The notes below the pieces were generated by a model. The model saw only the letters and a program-made list of their open reading frames with translations. It made no database searches and was not told the DNA's origin. Below are positions 35,831 to 46,990 of a stretch of DNA of 64,000 nucleotides, in pieces. The stretch covers positions 45,585,592 to 45,649,591 of the forward strand of contig CM070570.1 in NCBI GenBank assembly GCA_036346355.1, written 5' to 3'. A program made the translations under genes and the position numbers. Source of the DNA: Rhipidocladum racemiflorum. Its lineage: Eukaryota; Streptophyta; Magnoliopsida; Poales; Poaceae. Within the stretch, counting starts at the first letter, position 1, and each line of letters starts with the position of its first letter.

Positions 35831-37087
35831 GTAAGTTATGCTTTCATCATGTTGATCCTACTTTTGAAATTTATGTTGATTTCAATTACTGCATGCTAGT
35901 TTAAATTAAAACGATTTCAATTAATTTGGGAATAGTCAAAAACCCATTTGAATTATACCACCTTGTCTTAATTATTTGTATGCCCCAATTCATTTTATCA
36001 CCCTAGGTTGTGGATTAATAGTTGGACATTAGTACTTTGCCAACATGGGTTAAATAGACTGTAATTAGTCTGTTTAGCCATGCATCGTGTTATTGATATA
36101 ATTTTGGAATGCAAACTTAATATTGATTAATGGAATATGGAATGTATTTTTGAATTAGTGTGATGTTGCCACATAATGATGTTGATATGTAGAAGCATGT
36201 GTGAGTCTACATGGATGTTGAATTATTGTTGGCATGCGTTGCACAGTAACCAACTAGGGTGGGAAATGATTTAGATAGGGACAAGTGGCATGGAAAAGGT
36301 GGGCATGTGTGGCAATGGGTGTTGAGTGGTTGTGAGGGCTGTGTGCTATCTGAGTGTTGAAAGTCTTGCCTCGGTCATCTAAAGACTTAACCTTGCAAGA
36401 ATTTGAACCGAGTTTAGCATACAACCACATGTGTGGAATGGGACAGGCCTAGTTGAGTAAGTTACTGATATCTTGCATGTGGTACCTCGGGGTGATAATT
36501 ACACATGGGTGTAGCTGTACAGGGGAGCGTACCTGTGCTAAGGCTTGGTACCCATCCAACGATATGTGTCGGTCCTATACTTCGGCTCTATGTGAGGGAA
36601 GTGATAGTGAAGGCAATAGCGGGGAGGTTCACATGTTAAGCTAGAAGTTTCCAAAAGGCATTGTTACGGTTAATCGCCTGTGTGGTGAGTGACTGTATCT
36701 TGTGGGTAAAGTGTATAACCTCTGCAGAGTGTTAAAACCTATTCGAATAGCCGTGTCCGCGGAATTGGACATTACTTGGGGATTACAGTCAAGGGTTAGA
36801 CTTTCATAAAAATAAACCTGGGATGGTGGATATTGTGATATGAAAATGATGAAATTGATTAAGGATGATAAATGTTTTACTTGAGAATTTATTGAGAAAG
36901 TCATTATTGTTACTATTGTTTTACTTCCTTCCAATCTATTATTAATATTTGTAAATAATATTTGCTGCAAAAACAACCATATAGCATGTCCTTTGGAATA
37001 AGCCATGCATGTAGTACTAGCTTGCATTCTGTGCATAACTTGTTAAGTGCTTTAAGTACTCACCCCTTGCAACAACACAAACATCAG

Positions 37088-37143
37088 TTGAGGAAGAATC
37101 CACGCCAACTATGGAGGAGTTCCAGGAGCAGCCAATGAACTAG
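37088..37143 (+). other. LTR exon 'B' in the divergent solo LTR
   Basis: 56 nt after ACATCAG; in frame with exon A it reads V-E-E-E-S-T-P-T-M-E-E and stops at TAG 37141-37143. One codon shorter than the other copies, so the frame and stop are kept. Confidence 0.6.
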
Positions 37144-37428
37144 GGAGCGAGCCCAGTCAGTTGCCTGTGGCAAATTGATTAGACACCACGAGTTTTCTTT
37201 ACTTTTTTGCTGCAATTTATTTATTGGAGACTTAGCCCTGCGAGGCGTATCTTTGTAAGTTGACCATAAGGTTAACTCAACCGGTTACATTTTAAATAAA
37301 GACTTTATTTGTTATTCCGCTGTGTATGATTGTGATATTCATCTGTGTTGAGACGGTGTGCACTAACATGATCCTAGACTAGTGTGGAATACACCGAGGG
37401 TCCGAGTTTGCACATTCGGGTCCTGACA

Positions 37429-37692
37429 TGTACTTGTCAACCTTCACGTGCTGAAGGTGGACCTAACAACACCAAAATTAGGGGATCTTGAATAGTACAT
37501 ATCGAGCTCCCAAATCTCCTCTTTGAACCCATAGTAGGAGCTCCTCGTCGACCCAGCGGTATTGTACGCATCTATGTGGACACCGCTATTCTGGTTTGTG
37601 CTCTTCATATGCTTATCTCTCGTGTAAAATGTGTACCCATTTAAGTCATAGCATTTCCATGTTACTACTGTAAATGTTGGCGCTTTTGCCAA
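37429..37692 (-). pseudogene. CACTA transposase region, N-terminal to the LTR insertion
   Basis: Minus-strand ORF with KCYDLNGYTFYTRDKHMKST, NQNSGVHIDA and EEIWELDMYY, the hallmark DUF4216 region of En/Spm elements. The last part before the LTR (VDKY) is reached after a frameshift near 37460. Confidence 0.82.
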
Positions 37693-38402
37693 CCATGTTA
37701 GCGTATCGTCTAAGCAGTGAGTGCAGGCTGAAGGTCAAGGACGGGCGGTTGAGGTTAGGTTGAAGGTCGAGGGCAGGGCGACGTCGGGGCGGGCGAGGAG
37801 GGAGCGGAGTGCGAGGACGCGTCGGTGAGGGAGCAGAGGGCGAGGGCGAGGGGAGTGCGGGGTGAGCAAGGGGAGGGGACGCCCATGGCCAAAGCCAATA
37901 AAAGGTAGGGTTTGCCAAATAGTCAATCAAGAAAGCTACAGCCGTTTTACAACGCAATAAGCTAAAAGCAGCTTTTCAGCCAAGCCACAGCCCCCAAACA
38001 AGTCCTAAGAAACCATAAATCAACTCATCCAAAACAATAGGTGCACGAAAGGATTAGAAGTTAGTTATTATTTATCACTAGGACCAAGATGTTGTGAGAG
38101 AGCAACAACCCATTGTATTCTTTTGAGATTATGCTTAAAGAGTTTGCAGTCAGCTTTGCCAAATATTTGCTCTTGTCGGGATTGCTTCAACGTTGTTATT
38201 TTGGTTCACTCTACAGGATTGATCTTCTTTATTTTTGAGACTGTGCATGATCATATCATATCACACAAAACTCTGATCCGATGTATATATACTCGAGGCA
38301 CAAGCAATATATCAATAAAGTATTCAGGCTATTCTATCTTCCTACGTACTGTGCCGCCTATTTTTGTGAAACAAACAACACATATGTGTGATCAATATGC
38401 AT
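37693..38402. other. intergenic, TE debris
   Basis: A GC-rich strip at 37720-37900 gives Pro/Ser-rich ORFs without homology I recognise. 37905-38010 looks like the end of a small DNA element. No gene supported. Confidence 0.4.
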
Positions 38403-38664
38403 TACTCCATCCAATCAGAAATAGTTGTTGTTTTTGATATAGATATTGTCAAACTTTTAAATTTTTGACTATCAATATCTTTTTAAATATTTAAATTAAA
38501 TTCATGAAAATCATGTGTATATTTGTCTTCAAAAGTACTTTTATAATAATATTATAATTTTATTGGGTTTTATAAATATATTATAATAAAAAATTAGTGT
38601 TAGAGCTGTGTTTTGTAGACGTGTTAATGTCTAAAACGACAAGTATTTATAAAAGGAGGGAATA
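38403..38664. mobile_element. Stowaway-like MITE
   Basis: ~262 bp, AT-rich, with terminal inverted repeats TACTCCATCC / GGAGGGAATA and matching subterminal sequence (AATAGTTGTTGTTT versus AAACGACAAGTATT), typical of Tc1/mariner-derived Stowaway MITEs. Confidence 0.75.
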
Positions 38665-39158
38665 TTATTTTTGCACTTTTCACATTATTCTCCCTTCAGA
38701 AGATACATAAGGGAAAGACAAAAGGCGCAGACAAAAGCAGAGAAAACTTTTAGATATGAAAAAAAAAAAATCAAAGCAGATTAAAAGTTCCGGAAAAGAA
38801 AAGATCAAACTAGCTGACTAAGAAAATGTATGGAACAAAAAAAAAAAGATAATGCACCTCCAATCAATCTACAATAAAGAATGCAGAACGTGTGCATGAA
38901 AATTGCACTCCTAAAAGAATGAAAGGATGCTTGGCATAAGAATCAAAATGCACCTATCAATCAACATGGAATAATGTATTACGAAATGCAACTATATGAT
39001 GTGATAGATGCCGACACAATTTATTGATGATGTTGTAGATTGAAACGCAATGTGTGGATGTGGTAGCCAATGGCAGAACATACAAAGTTCATGGCAACTA
39101 GACTCTGAAATAATGCTCACTCTCAAGTCTCAACCTACCCTCTAATGACGAAAGAAAA
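38665..39158. other. downstream region of the LBD gene
   Basis: AT-rich; probable 3' UTR of the minus-strand LBD gene near 39158, nothing else recognisable. Confidence 0.4.
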
Positions 39159-39898
39159 TCAACCAGGAGTGAACCTTAACCCAAATGTGCGATTCGAATG
39201 CCCACAAGTGGGAGGAGTAGAAGCGTTGCGGCTCGACGACGACGACGACGCTTCTCCCTCACAAGGCGCAGCTGCTGCAAGCGTACAGCCCTCCTCATGG
39301 TGACCCATCCACATTGATCTGGCATCTTCCTTCATCTTCACACCGTAATGCATGTAGCTGGAGTAGTCATGATGTGCCTCCACTGTCGCCGGTTGCGCCT
39401 CCGGTATCGTCGGCAATGCTGGCGGAATCGACGGCTGCACTGCAGAGGGAGAACCGGGAGCGTCAGGGGGCGGGCGGCGTGGCCCCACTGCGCCAGCTGC
39501 TGCTGCACGGCGGCGAGCTCGGCCAGCGCTCTCTGCAACTCGCGGAAGAGGGCCAGGGCAACGCCGTGTGCGCCGAGCACGGGGTCGGCCGCCCGCGCGT
39601 CGGCCTCGTACATCATGGACTTCATGGCGTCGTCCCGGTTCTCCGGGGCGGCCTTCTCCAGGAAGCGGAGGATGTTCTTGATGCTGAAGAGGCGGTGCGC
39701 GTTGCGGAAGCTCCCGGGCTGGTCGGCCGGGAAGTAGGGCGCGAGGGGGCAGTCCGGCGCGCACTTTCGGCGCTGGTGCTTGCATGCGGAGCACGCCGGA
39801 TGCTGCGGCGGATAGGGTGAGGTCGACGCGGAGCCCGATGAGAAGTCTACTGTTGCCGTCGATAGCGAAGATGACGGCGGGGATGGGGACGTGGACAT
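39159..39898 (-). CDS. LBD (LOB-domain) transcription factor, apparent frame break
   Basis: Plant-specific DNA-binding protein of the LBD/AS2 family (nuclear). ATG at 39898-39896 gives MSTSPSPPSSS; an in-frame reading further upstream to 39991 runs into an inverted repeat and is less likely. The CX2CX6CX3C block is at residues 36-50 (C36, C39, C46, C50; CKHQRRKCAPDCPLAPYF). A GAS-like block follows (FRNAHRLFSIKNILRFLEKA; DAMKSMMYEADARAADPVLG), and then a leucine-rich stretch LFRELQRALAELAAVQQQL. Wording such as NAHRLF and ARAADPV recalls the LBD22/LBD27 subgroup. The opening frame ends at 39338 (186 aa), but after about residue 140 the neighbouring frame continues with plausible C-terminal sequence (HHDYSSYMHYGVKMKEDAR) to 39159. 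Either a 1-2 bp indel lies near 39440-39490 in a GC-rich run, or the protein is truncated. Confidence 0.88.
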
Positions 39899-39955
39899 GC
39901 CAGGGAACCCTCGATCGAAAATATTTATGGAACTAGCGTCGAGGAAGTAAATTCG

Positions 39956-40120
39956 GTGCATATCTGATGCTGATTGATACCACGTGAACACTTCTGCAAT
40001 TCAACGCCACGATATTATTAAGCAACCAAATTTGCATCGAATTAAGCAAGATGTGACTTAATGTCGTGGCGTTGGATTGCAGGGGTGTCTACGTGGCATC
40101 AATCAGCGTCAGGTATACAC
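39956..40120. repeat. 57-bp inverted repeat upstream of LBD gene
   Basis: Left arm 39956-40012 and right arm 40064-40120 are inverted copies without gaps, 48 of 57 positions matching; all nine differences are transitions. Spacer 51 bp. A transcript from either strand could fold into a long hairpin. It lies 58 bp upstream of the proposed LBD start. Confidence 0.85.
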
Positions 40121-40871
40121 GGGAAGGTGTTTGTGTACTGGCTCCACCAAATTTAGTTCCTAGTGCCAACATGGGCGTGTAGCGATCGATTGTGACGTCC
40201 TAGGTTAGCCTAGTTTGTTACAGGGATAGGTGTGGGTTGCAACAAACGCTAACCTGGTGGTGGTTGCAACTACACCCAGACCCTGCTTGGATGGCCGGTT
40301 TTTGACCCAAAATCAGTGTAAAATTCCAACCTCTAATTACCTGCTTAGAAGCCCGATTTTCCCTTAAAACCAGTGTAAGTTATACGCCCGAAAATTCTTC
40401 CACGTTGGGCTAAATAAAGTGCTTGGGTGGTCCGGTAACGTACAAATTTTATACCAGGTTTGGGCCCTTGGAACCGGAAAAAAAATAGTGTGGACATTCG
40501 ACATTCTTTTATGAGAAAAGTTGTCGGAAACTAAGTTCCGAACCCTATGTGTTTTTCGTACGATTCCTACGATCAGTTGCTAGCACACACATCCAACATT
40601 GGCATACCATATCTATACATTACGAGAAGTTAAATACAATTTAATAATAAGCATATGAATTTAAGTCTTACATGACTATTTTAACAACGAAGTGGCTGAC
40701 CGGCCAAATAATATTACATAGCAAAAGAGTGAAGCAAAAATGATAGCAAAAGGTGATAGGGTCTAGCGAGTATGCCTAGCCCTACCATAGGCAACCGACT
40801 GGATAAAACCTTATAAATCGATGAACTCGTCACCATAACCCGCGGCGTAAAAGTAACATGCATTGGGTCAT
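40121..40871. other. intergenic with reverse LTR-like debris
   Basis: No gene. About 40780-40840, read on the minus strand, resembles the CCAGTCGGTTGCCTATGGTA segment of the gypsy LTR family, suggesting a decayed reverse LTR piece. Confidence 0.35.
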
Positions 40872-43540
40872 TGTAACATCTAGGATTTCACAAATCGAAG
40901 TATAAGTACCTAAATTTATATTTGGCCTTGATTTGAAACTTTAGCATTTTTCTAAAATTTTCTGGAATTTTTGCATTTTAAAGAAAACACTTTTAATGGT
41001 CAAGTCATGGTTTTTGAATCCTAAATTTCAAATTCAATCAAACATAAAAACTGGAGAAAAATTATTTATATCCTAAATAATCTCCAAAACAACTCCAAAA
41101 TTTTTTAGGAATTTTTGTATCTATTTAATTCTTCTGGAAAAATAAAAAACTGAAACCTTTAATAGAACATAAGCAATGTTTGAATTTTTAAAATTTCCAC
41201 AGAGCTGATCATTCTCTGGAATTTTTATGGGAGTAATAGAATTACCTCAGGGTCATACTAAAATTTTTATCAAATTTTGACAACATTTTATGTTCCAACC
41301 AAAATTTGATGGCAATTACTATGAAATAAAGCCTTAATTGAGAAATCAGAAAAATGCTAAAAATGGTAAGGCACTTTCCCCTAACCCGTGTCCTCTATGG
41401 GGAAAGCATAAAGCCGAGGAGTGCGCTTTCCCTACTCTCTCTCTCTCTCTCCCTCCCTCCCTCCTTTTCTCTCCTTCTCTATCGCTGGGCCTCCTCCGCC
41501 AGCCTCTGTCCTCTCTGGCCTACATACTAGTGGGTACCCACACCATTGCATGCTCTGCGCCGTGCCACGGCATGCCATGCGCACATCACGCATGCGCCAG
41601 CTCACATCGCACCCAAGCCGCTTGTGCCACATCGTGGCCAATGCTTGTTGTGGCAACGCTGCCCAAGAGCGCTCCTTGCCATACCAAGCGCACGGTGAAG
41701 TGTGCGGGAGCTTGCATCATGCCGTCCCATGGCCCTATCGACCATTTCATGAGTCAAAGCTGTTGCCCCCGCTGTTGCATCCCCGGTACCTCCGCTGCAC
41801 CCTGGCCTTGCGTGCGTGTCTTCCCCTTCTCCTCATTGGAGATGATTCGCTCATGGGCCAAACCACAGCTCTCCCTCCCCATGGCTATAAAAGCCGTACT
41901 AAAGCTACTGCTGATACCCTGCTACCTCCTTCTCCGTCTCCTGGCCTGGGTTTGTCCCATTGGGTCGCCATTGCCACCATTGTCGTAGGGAGCTTCCGAA
42001 GCACGCCGAACCCAATTAGCCTCACTGGTGAGATACTTCCCAATATGTCCAACTCAGAGCGTCTCCAATACTCCCTGGTCACTTCCCCCTCCTGGTTGCA
42101 GCTCACCTAGCCCGAAGCGCTGCTGCTCCTTCCTTCTTTAATTTCGGCTACTACCAACAGAGCTCTACTGTGCTTCTCTGATGCCACAAGGTACCAAAAT
42201 GAGCTCCTAGGGGTCCCTAGATGTGTTCCCCTCTCCTCCCCGAGCTTAAGCACCCCTAGTTTACCTTCGCGGCTAGCCGCCATTGTCGCTGCCGCTTAGC
42301 CTCGCCGCCAGTCGTCTCCGATGACCCCCTTCCACCGCCAGGCTCCCCCTGAGCTTAGCCCTGCCATCCAGTGAGCATAAGTACCCACAGATCGTCATCG
42401 ATGAGCCTCTCTCCGCTGTGCTCTACTTCAGCTTGCTGACAGTGGCCCCCTTATCAGCACTCTCTATCACACCAGAGCCAAAGCCACTTACAGCTGGGTC
42501 CCACTTGTCAGATGTCTTAATTAAACTAGTTTTTGACCTATGTGTGTATGACATGTGGGTCCAATAGGGTTTAAAAGAATTAAAACCTCAAATTTGAAAC
42601 GGTATTAATATAAGAGTCACTGACATGTGGACTCTAAATGCCAATGAATGAAATTAAATAAAAAATAAGAGTAAAATAAGAAATACGTATTCACTGTTCG
42701 AAGACGTATTTTGCTATTTTAGGTGATTTTCAAAACATACAAAATTTAAATGGTTATAAATTTTGTAAATAAATTCCAAATTAAGTGAAATCAGTTTGAA
42801 ATTTTTTCGAAAATCATGAACTTTCTGTTTCTACAAAGGATCTAAAATTTGACCTCTTTTTAAATTTAAATTCCAATTAGAATGATTCATAGCACATTTA
42901 GAATTTGTAAAGTTTATAACTTTTACAAATAAAATCTAAATTTGGTAAAACCAACTTCCAAATTCCACTAAAATAATAAACCTTCCATTTCTGTAGAAAT
43001 ATTTAAAATTGGACTCAATTTGAATTCAATTCCTATTTAAGATGATTTTCAACATATTCAAAATTCAAATACTCGTAATCTTATCAAATAAACTCTAAAT
43101 TGATCAAGACCAGTTTTTAGACATTTCTAAAAGCATGAACCTTCTGTTTTTACAATAATGTTTGGATTTTGACTTTATTTGAATTCTCATGCTTCTTATT
43201 GCTGCTATTCAATGGACTGTGTTTAGTCATTGACGCTTTGGATATACCTTCACTGTCGATGTTGACCCCACCCCTGAAATCAATGAACAAGGAAAGCACT
43301 CCCTTTGATCATATTGAACCCAATATTTCATTGAGTTTATGTTGTTTTTATCAAACCTATGTATGCATGTATTTATTTCTAGTAAATTGCTATATTGTGG
43401 ATACTGGTAGATATATCCCATAACTTATGAAACTTATTTAATAAATATTGTCATACCAACCTTAATAACCTTAAGTTATATTTAGATATTATAGAAATAT
43501 CAATTTGGTACAATCGAATATTACACATGTACTTAATCAT
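40872..43540 (+). mobile_element. LTR remnant of a related gypsy family
   Basis: Begins TGTAACATCTAGG like the other long LTRs, with AT-rich start, GC-rich middle, (CT)n tract at 41439-41463 and a TATA box at 41885 (CTATAAAAGCC). Near 43280-43330 it retains GAACAAGGAAAGC..TTTGATCATATTGAACCC, matching the exon A/donor region of the other LTRs. The right end is not identifiable. The 216-229 codon ORFs at 41338-42110 fall in its leader and overlap in two frames, so I do not call them genes. Confidence 0.55.
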
Positions 43541-44289
43541 GCTTTAGACTTGGGCGAGTAGATGGTTGGATTCACTGTGGTTTTGTTTGGTTGGTTGTAT
43601 ATCCCTAGCCTGGTGGGAGACAAGCTGAGTGGATGCAAGATGATTTGTTTGGTTGACTGTATGTGTTGATTTTGGCTGAGCTGAGAAGCTATTTGGTTGG
43701 ATGTTTGAGGGGGGGAGGAGGGATGCTGGATGCAAGAGATATTGTTTGGTTGGTTGTATCTGACTGAGTGTAGTGATCCTCCTGCATGAGGTGGTGAGAT
43801 TACCTCCTATGATCATTGACGAGGAGTTAATTAAGTACTACTAAACAACCTCGCTAACCTGTCCATCCGACCATCCCTAAAGGTAGTGTTCTTTTAAAAA
43901 AGATAATATAAAACAATGGAGTTAATTAAGTATTACTATTCATCTCGAGGGAATGAAGAATAGCAACCATAGCTAGTGATCCTTCCTAGATAACAATGCC
44001 AATACTCTTTAACATTTGCTACTACTACATGGAAACATCATTCAACCGAGGCCCCCTCAAATTCAATGACATTAGCTGTAAACCAAGCTGTAAAACAAGC
44101 ATTGTCTCACACAAATGCAACAAAAACTCTTGAACAGTTCTTCACGCAAGTACACTTGATCATAGATTGTAGACATAAACCACTTGTTCTACTTAAGATG
44201 CAACCTTTTGTTTCTTGGGCATCCTGTAACCACCAACAACATAGGCATAGGCACGCTTAAAGGGCTCTAGGGTCACCTACTCCAACGGC

Positions 44290-44553
44290 CAGGGGCGGAA
44301 CTAGAGAAAATATTATCGGGGTTCACCACTTCATCATATATGTGATAACAACTTATTATTCTTGTCATTTGTTTATTATTTGCCTCCCGGTGTCACAAGA
44401 TTTAGATCAAGGGGGTTCACATATACTATATATATATATATATATATATAGACTAACGTACAATAAATTTTTTATATATAGATTAGTATACACTAATTTT
44501 TTTTTAACCCGGTGTCCTGTGACACCGGGTATTACCATGTACTTCCGCCCCTG
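44290..44553. mobile_element. hAT-type MITE with 8-bp TSD
   Basis: Terminal inverted repeats CAGGGGCGGA / TCCGCCCCTG and perfect 8-bp duplications CCAACGGC (44282-44289, 44554-44561). Inside is a (TA)n run (about 44427-44450) and a perfect 10-bp hairpin at 44507-44530. Confidence 0.93.
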
Positions 44554-45204
44554 CCAACGGCCTGAACTGATCATCCTTTAGCTTCTCCACTTTGCTAGCA
44601 AACACAGCCTCAGGAGCCATGGTGGAATCGATACAATTTGCTTGATCAAATAAGGAAAGTAGCAAACTGTCAAGACTAATGTAAACTTCACATTTTCAAA
44701 GGTGCCAGCTTTGAATAATGCACAATGATAGCCCTTGAAACAGAAACTGACAAGTATCTTGAGTGAAATGACAAAATGATCACCATTCTTCAGGAACTAT
44801 TTAGCATTAAGGGCTAAGATTCTAGCCTATAGGATAGAAGATGAAATATTCAACAGGCTGGAAGGCTACTAAAATACTCAACAGGTTTTCATGATATAAG
44901 ACATGAAAATACTCAATAGGTTGCTCAAGCTTGTTTTGTTCCACAAGCTTCTACATGTTTTCATCGGCCCTCTGTTGCTCCAATGCTGCCAGCATCACCA
45001 AGCATTCCTCTCAGGCAAGCAATTGTACATATAGTTGAAGATACCCAAGTTGGCCAACGACATAGAACATTGGTCAAGCAACAATACACTGTGATGACTA
45101 ATAGGGAGCAAATATGAAATATATGCCAATTAACATCTTTCATACCTATCTTGGGAAAGCTACAACTGTCAAACCATCACAGGTTGCATAATTGAGCAGC
45201 TATA

Positions 45205-45292
45205 CAAGCATAAAAGCATCCAACATGATAACAGTCAAGCATAAAAGCATCCAACATGATAAAAGCCAAACATACAAGCATCCACTAGCTAT
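45205..45292. repeat. 31-bp tandem repeat, ~3 copies
   Basis: CAAGCATAAAAGCATCCAAC units starting at 45205, 45236 and (degraded) 45267. A second loose repeat (ACTCATT.CACATGCCAAGAT) occurs three times at 45427-45543. Confidence 0.8.
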
Positions 45293-46266
45293 TTTCATAG
45301 ATCACCTCATGAAGGGTTTGCATAGACCACCTTAATGCATTCATAGTTAGATGTTTAGGGGGTTTTAGGTGAGCATCTAATACCTTAGCACAAAAATAGG
45401 TTCACATTGTTAGTACCAGATCAAAGTACTCATTGCACATGCCAAGATAAAAGATATACTCATTTCACATGCCAAGATCAAAGTACCAGATCTATTGATT
45501 TGCATGAGCACAAACTAGATCTACTCATTTCATGTGCCAAGATGATAAATCCAAATTACAAGCGACAACATAGCTCAATCTCAGATCTAAACCAAACCAA
45601 ATTGAAGCCAAGGAGGCATGATAAATGCCATATCTACTCATCCTCTTATCGGCGATAATACAAAGAAATGACAATTACCAGATCTACATGTAGACGAAAC
45701 AACCAAACCAAGAAGCCCTATGAGATAATGGGAAGAAGAGGAGAAATACTTTGTGGTCTTTAGTACCCTGCCGAAGACCATGAGAGATCAGAACTTACCC
45801 GCGGTTGTCGCCGGAGAGTTCAAGCGGAGGGGTCCAGCAGAGGGAGGCGAGAGGAGGGGCCCAACGGAAGAGTTGAGCGGATGGAGGAATATGCGGTGGA
45901 ACCCTTGAGCGGAGAGGTAACCCTAGGACGCCGGATGCATCCGAGGATTGCGAGTGCTGCTTCTCACGGGCCTACACTCAAGAGAAGGTTACTCTCCGCG
46001 TTTCCACCAGCTCGGACACCGGATGCAATGTGGCATGGAGCTAGGCCAGCATTGCTTCAACATACAGGAGTTACACTAGCTGATTTAGTTGCATCCACTC
46101 ATGCTATACCAGGTATATGCAAGCAACCAAACACACCCTATTTGTCTGGAAATAAATATTTTGGATACAATGGAAAACATAGTTTGTAGTATTTTGATAT
46201 AAAAATCAAAATAAAAATATGATTTAACACGAAAGAAATATAGCAATAGCCGGAGGTGGGACTTAC

Positions 46267-46611
46267 ATTAGTGTAGAGGCTGAAACCCCCAATTCGTTCG
46301 CTTCGAGTGCTACCGGCGGGCGAGGTGGTGTAAACCTGCCAGCGCCGCTGAAACCCCTCGTCCGGCGTCGCCAAACCCGGCGCCTCTGCCACCTCGAAGC
46401 GAAGGAACTCGGTTCTCTCGTAGGCGTCCTCCTCCTCCTCCCTTACACTGGACTCGCGTGGAGTGAAGATCCATCCGGAGTATTCCGGACGCGATTCATT
46501 CTGTTGGTAAGGAAGCCCTAGGTTGCTTGGATTGTTGTTCGTTATCCTCTCGTCATTTCGTTGCTGTGAACAATCGAATCTAACCAGATCTTTCTTCTTC
46601 TTCTTCGTCAA
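46267..46611 (-). other. possible first exon of a divergent transcript (unrecognised)
   Basis: A minus-strand ORF opposite DRG2 with EEEEDAYERTEFLRFEVAEA and GFQRRWQVYTTSPAGS, followed by a good donor (AAT|GTAAGT, donor G at 46266). It lacks the low complexity of most shadows here. I do not recognise the protein; no further exon could be placed. It might share the DRG2 promoter region or be a captured fragment. Confidence 0.3.
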
Positions 46612-46990
46612 GATCGATCGATCTCAGTTCACCCCTTCCCATCCCATTGATAGGATTATCCAAGGTGCGGGCGGGTATTTTGGCGTCTATTACCCTGAAC
46701 TTATACTTAGCAGCAAGTTTATTTTCGAGAAAAATAAAAAAAATTGGGGGTGTCCAAAGATGCTAAGATCAGGAATTCAATGGATTGGAGCAAGAAACGT
46801 TCGATGCTTGGGAGTCTGGGATGGAGCTTTAGCTAGTATCGTATGCTTGCAGATGTTGTTTCATTTTGCAGTTTATACTTGGCTTACCCTTTTTCTCCCA
46901 TCTCTTCTTTTGTTAGTCGGCAGGGCATATTGTGGGTTGCTCCTTCGTTCTCTACCTGAGGAGCGAGTTGCATACTTCACAAGATAAAAG
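46612..46990 (+). promoter_or_regulatory. DRG2 upstream / 5' UTR region
   Basis: Pyrimidine-rich strip TTCTTCTTCTTCTTCG at about 46587-46604, then sequence up to the ATG. A 5' UTR intron is possible but not demonstrable. The ORF reading across 46523-46987 has no supporting features. Confidence 0.35.

Larger units (their letters stand above)
33825..37428 (+). mobile_element. solo gypsy LTR (divergent subfamily) with TSD TGTAC
   Basis: 3604 bp, starts TGTAACAACCC and ends GGGTCCTGACA, flanked by perfect TGTAC duplications (33820-33824, 37429-37433). Clearly related to the 30037 and 15111 LTRs but much more diverged. It interrupts the CACTA coding sequence between the residues VDKY and NITT. 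Confidence 0.95.
43541..46140. mobile_element. probable non-autonomous DNA element with inverted ends
   Basis: The left side (about 43573-43650, repeated near 43725) has TTTGGTTGGTTGTATATCC..GAGTGGATGCAAG. The right side (46040-46135), read on the minus strand, has TTTGGTTGCTTGCATATACC..GAGTGGATGCAAC, so the ends are inverted relatives. A GC-rich leader-like strip with a minus-strand donor (GGGTAAGTTCTG) lies at about 45795-45900. No ORF of substance. Contains a hAT MITE and short tandem repeats. Confidence 0.4.

Noticed and set aside
37646..37957. Pro/Ser-rich minus-strand ORF
   Set aside because: Low complexity, no start context or domain; runs into CACTA debris.
39314..39820. Plus-strand ORFs of 129-168 codons opposite LBD
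   Set aside because: Antisense shadows of the GC-rich LBD coding exon.
39898..39991. Upstream extension of the LBD protein from 39991
   Set aside because: The extra 31 codons read through the left arm of the inverted repeat; the ATG at 39898 gives a normal LBD N-terminus.
41338..42110. Two overlapping plus-strand ORFs of 216 and 229 codons
   Set aside because: They overlap in different frames, start in a CT microsatellite and lie in the leader of an LTR remnant; no recognisable domain.
46523..46987. 154-codon ORF upstream of DRG2
   Set aside because: Low-complexity Phe/Ser start from a TTC repeat, no domain, ends just before the DRG2 ATG.
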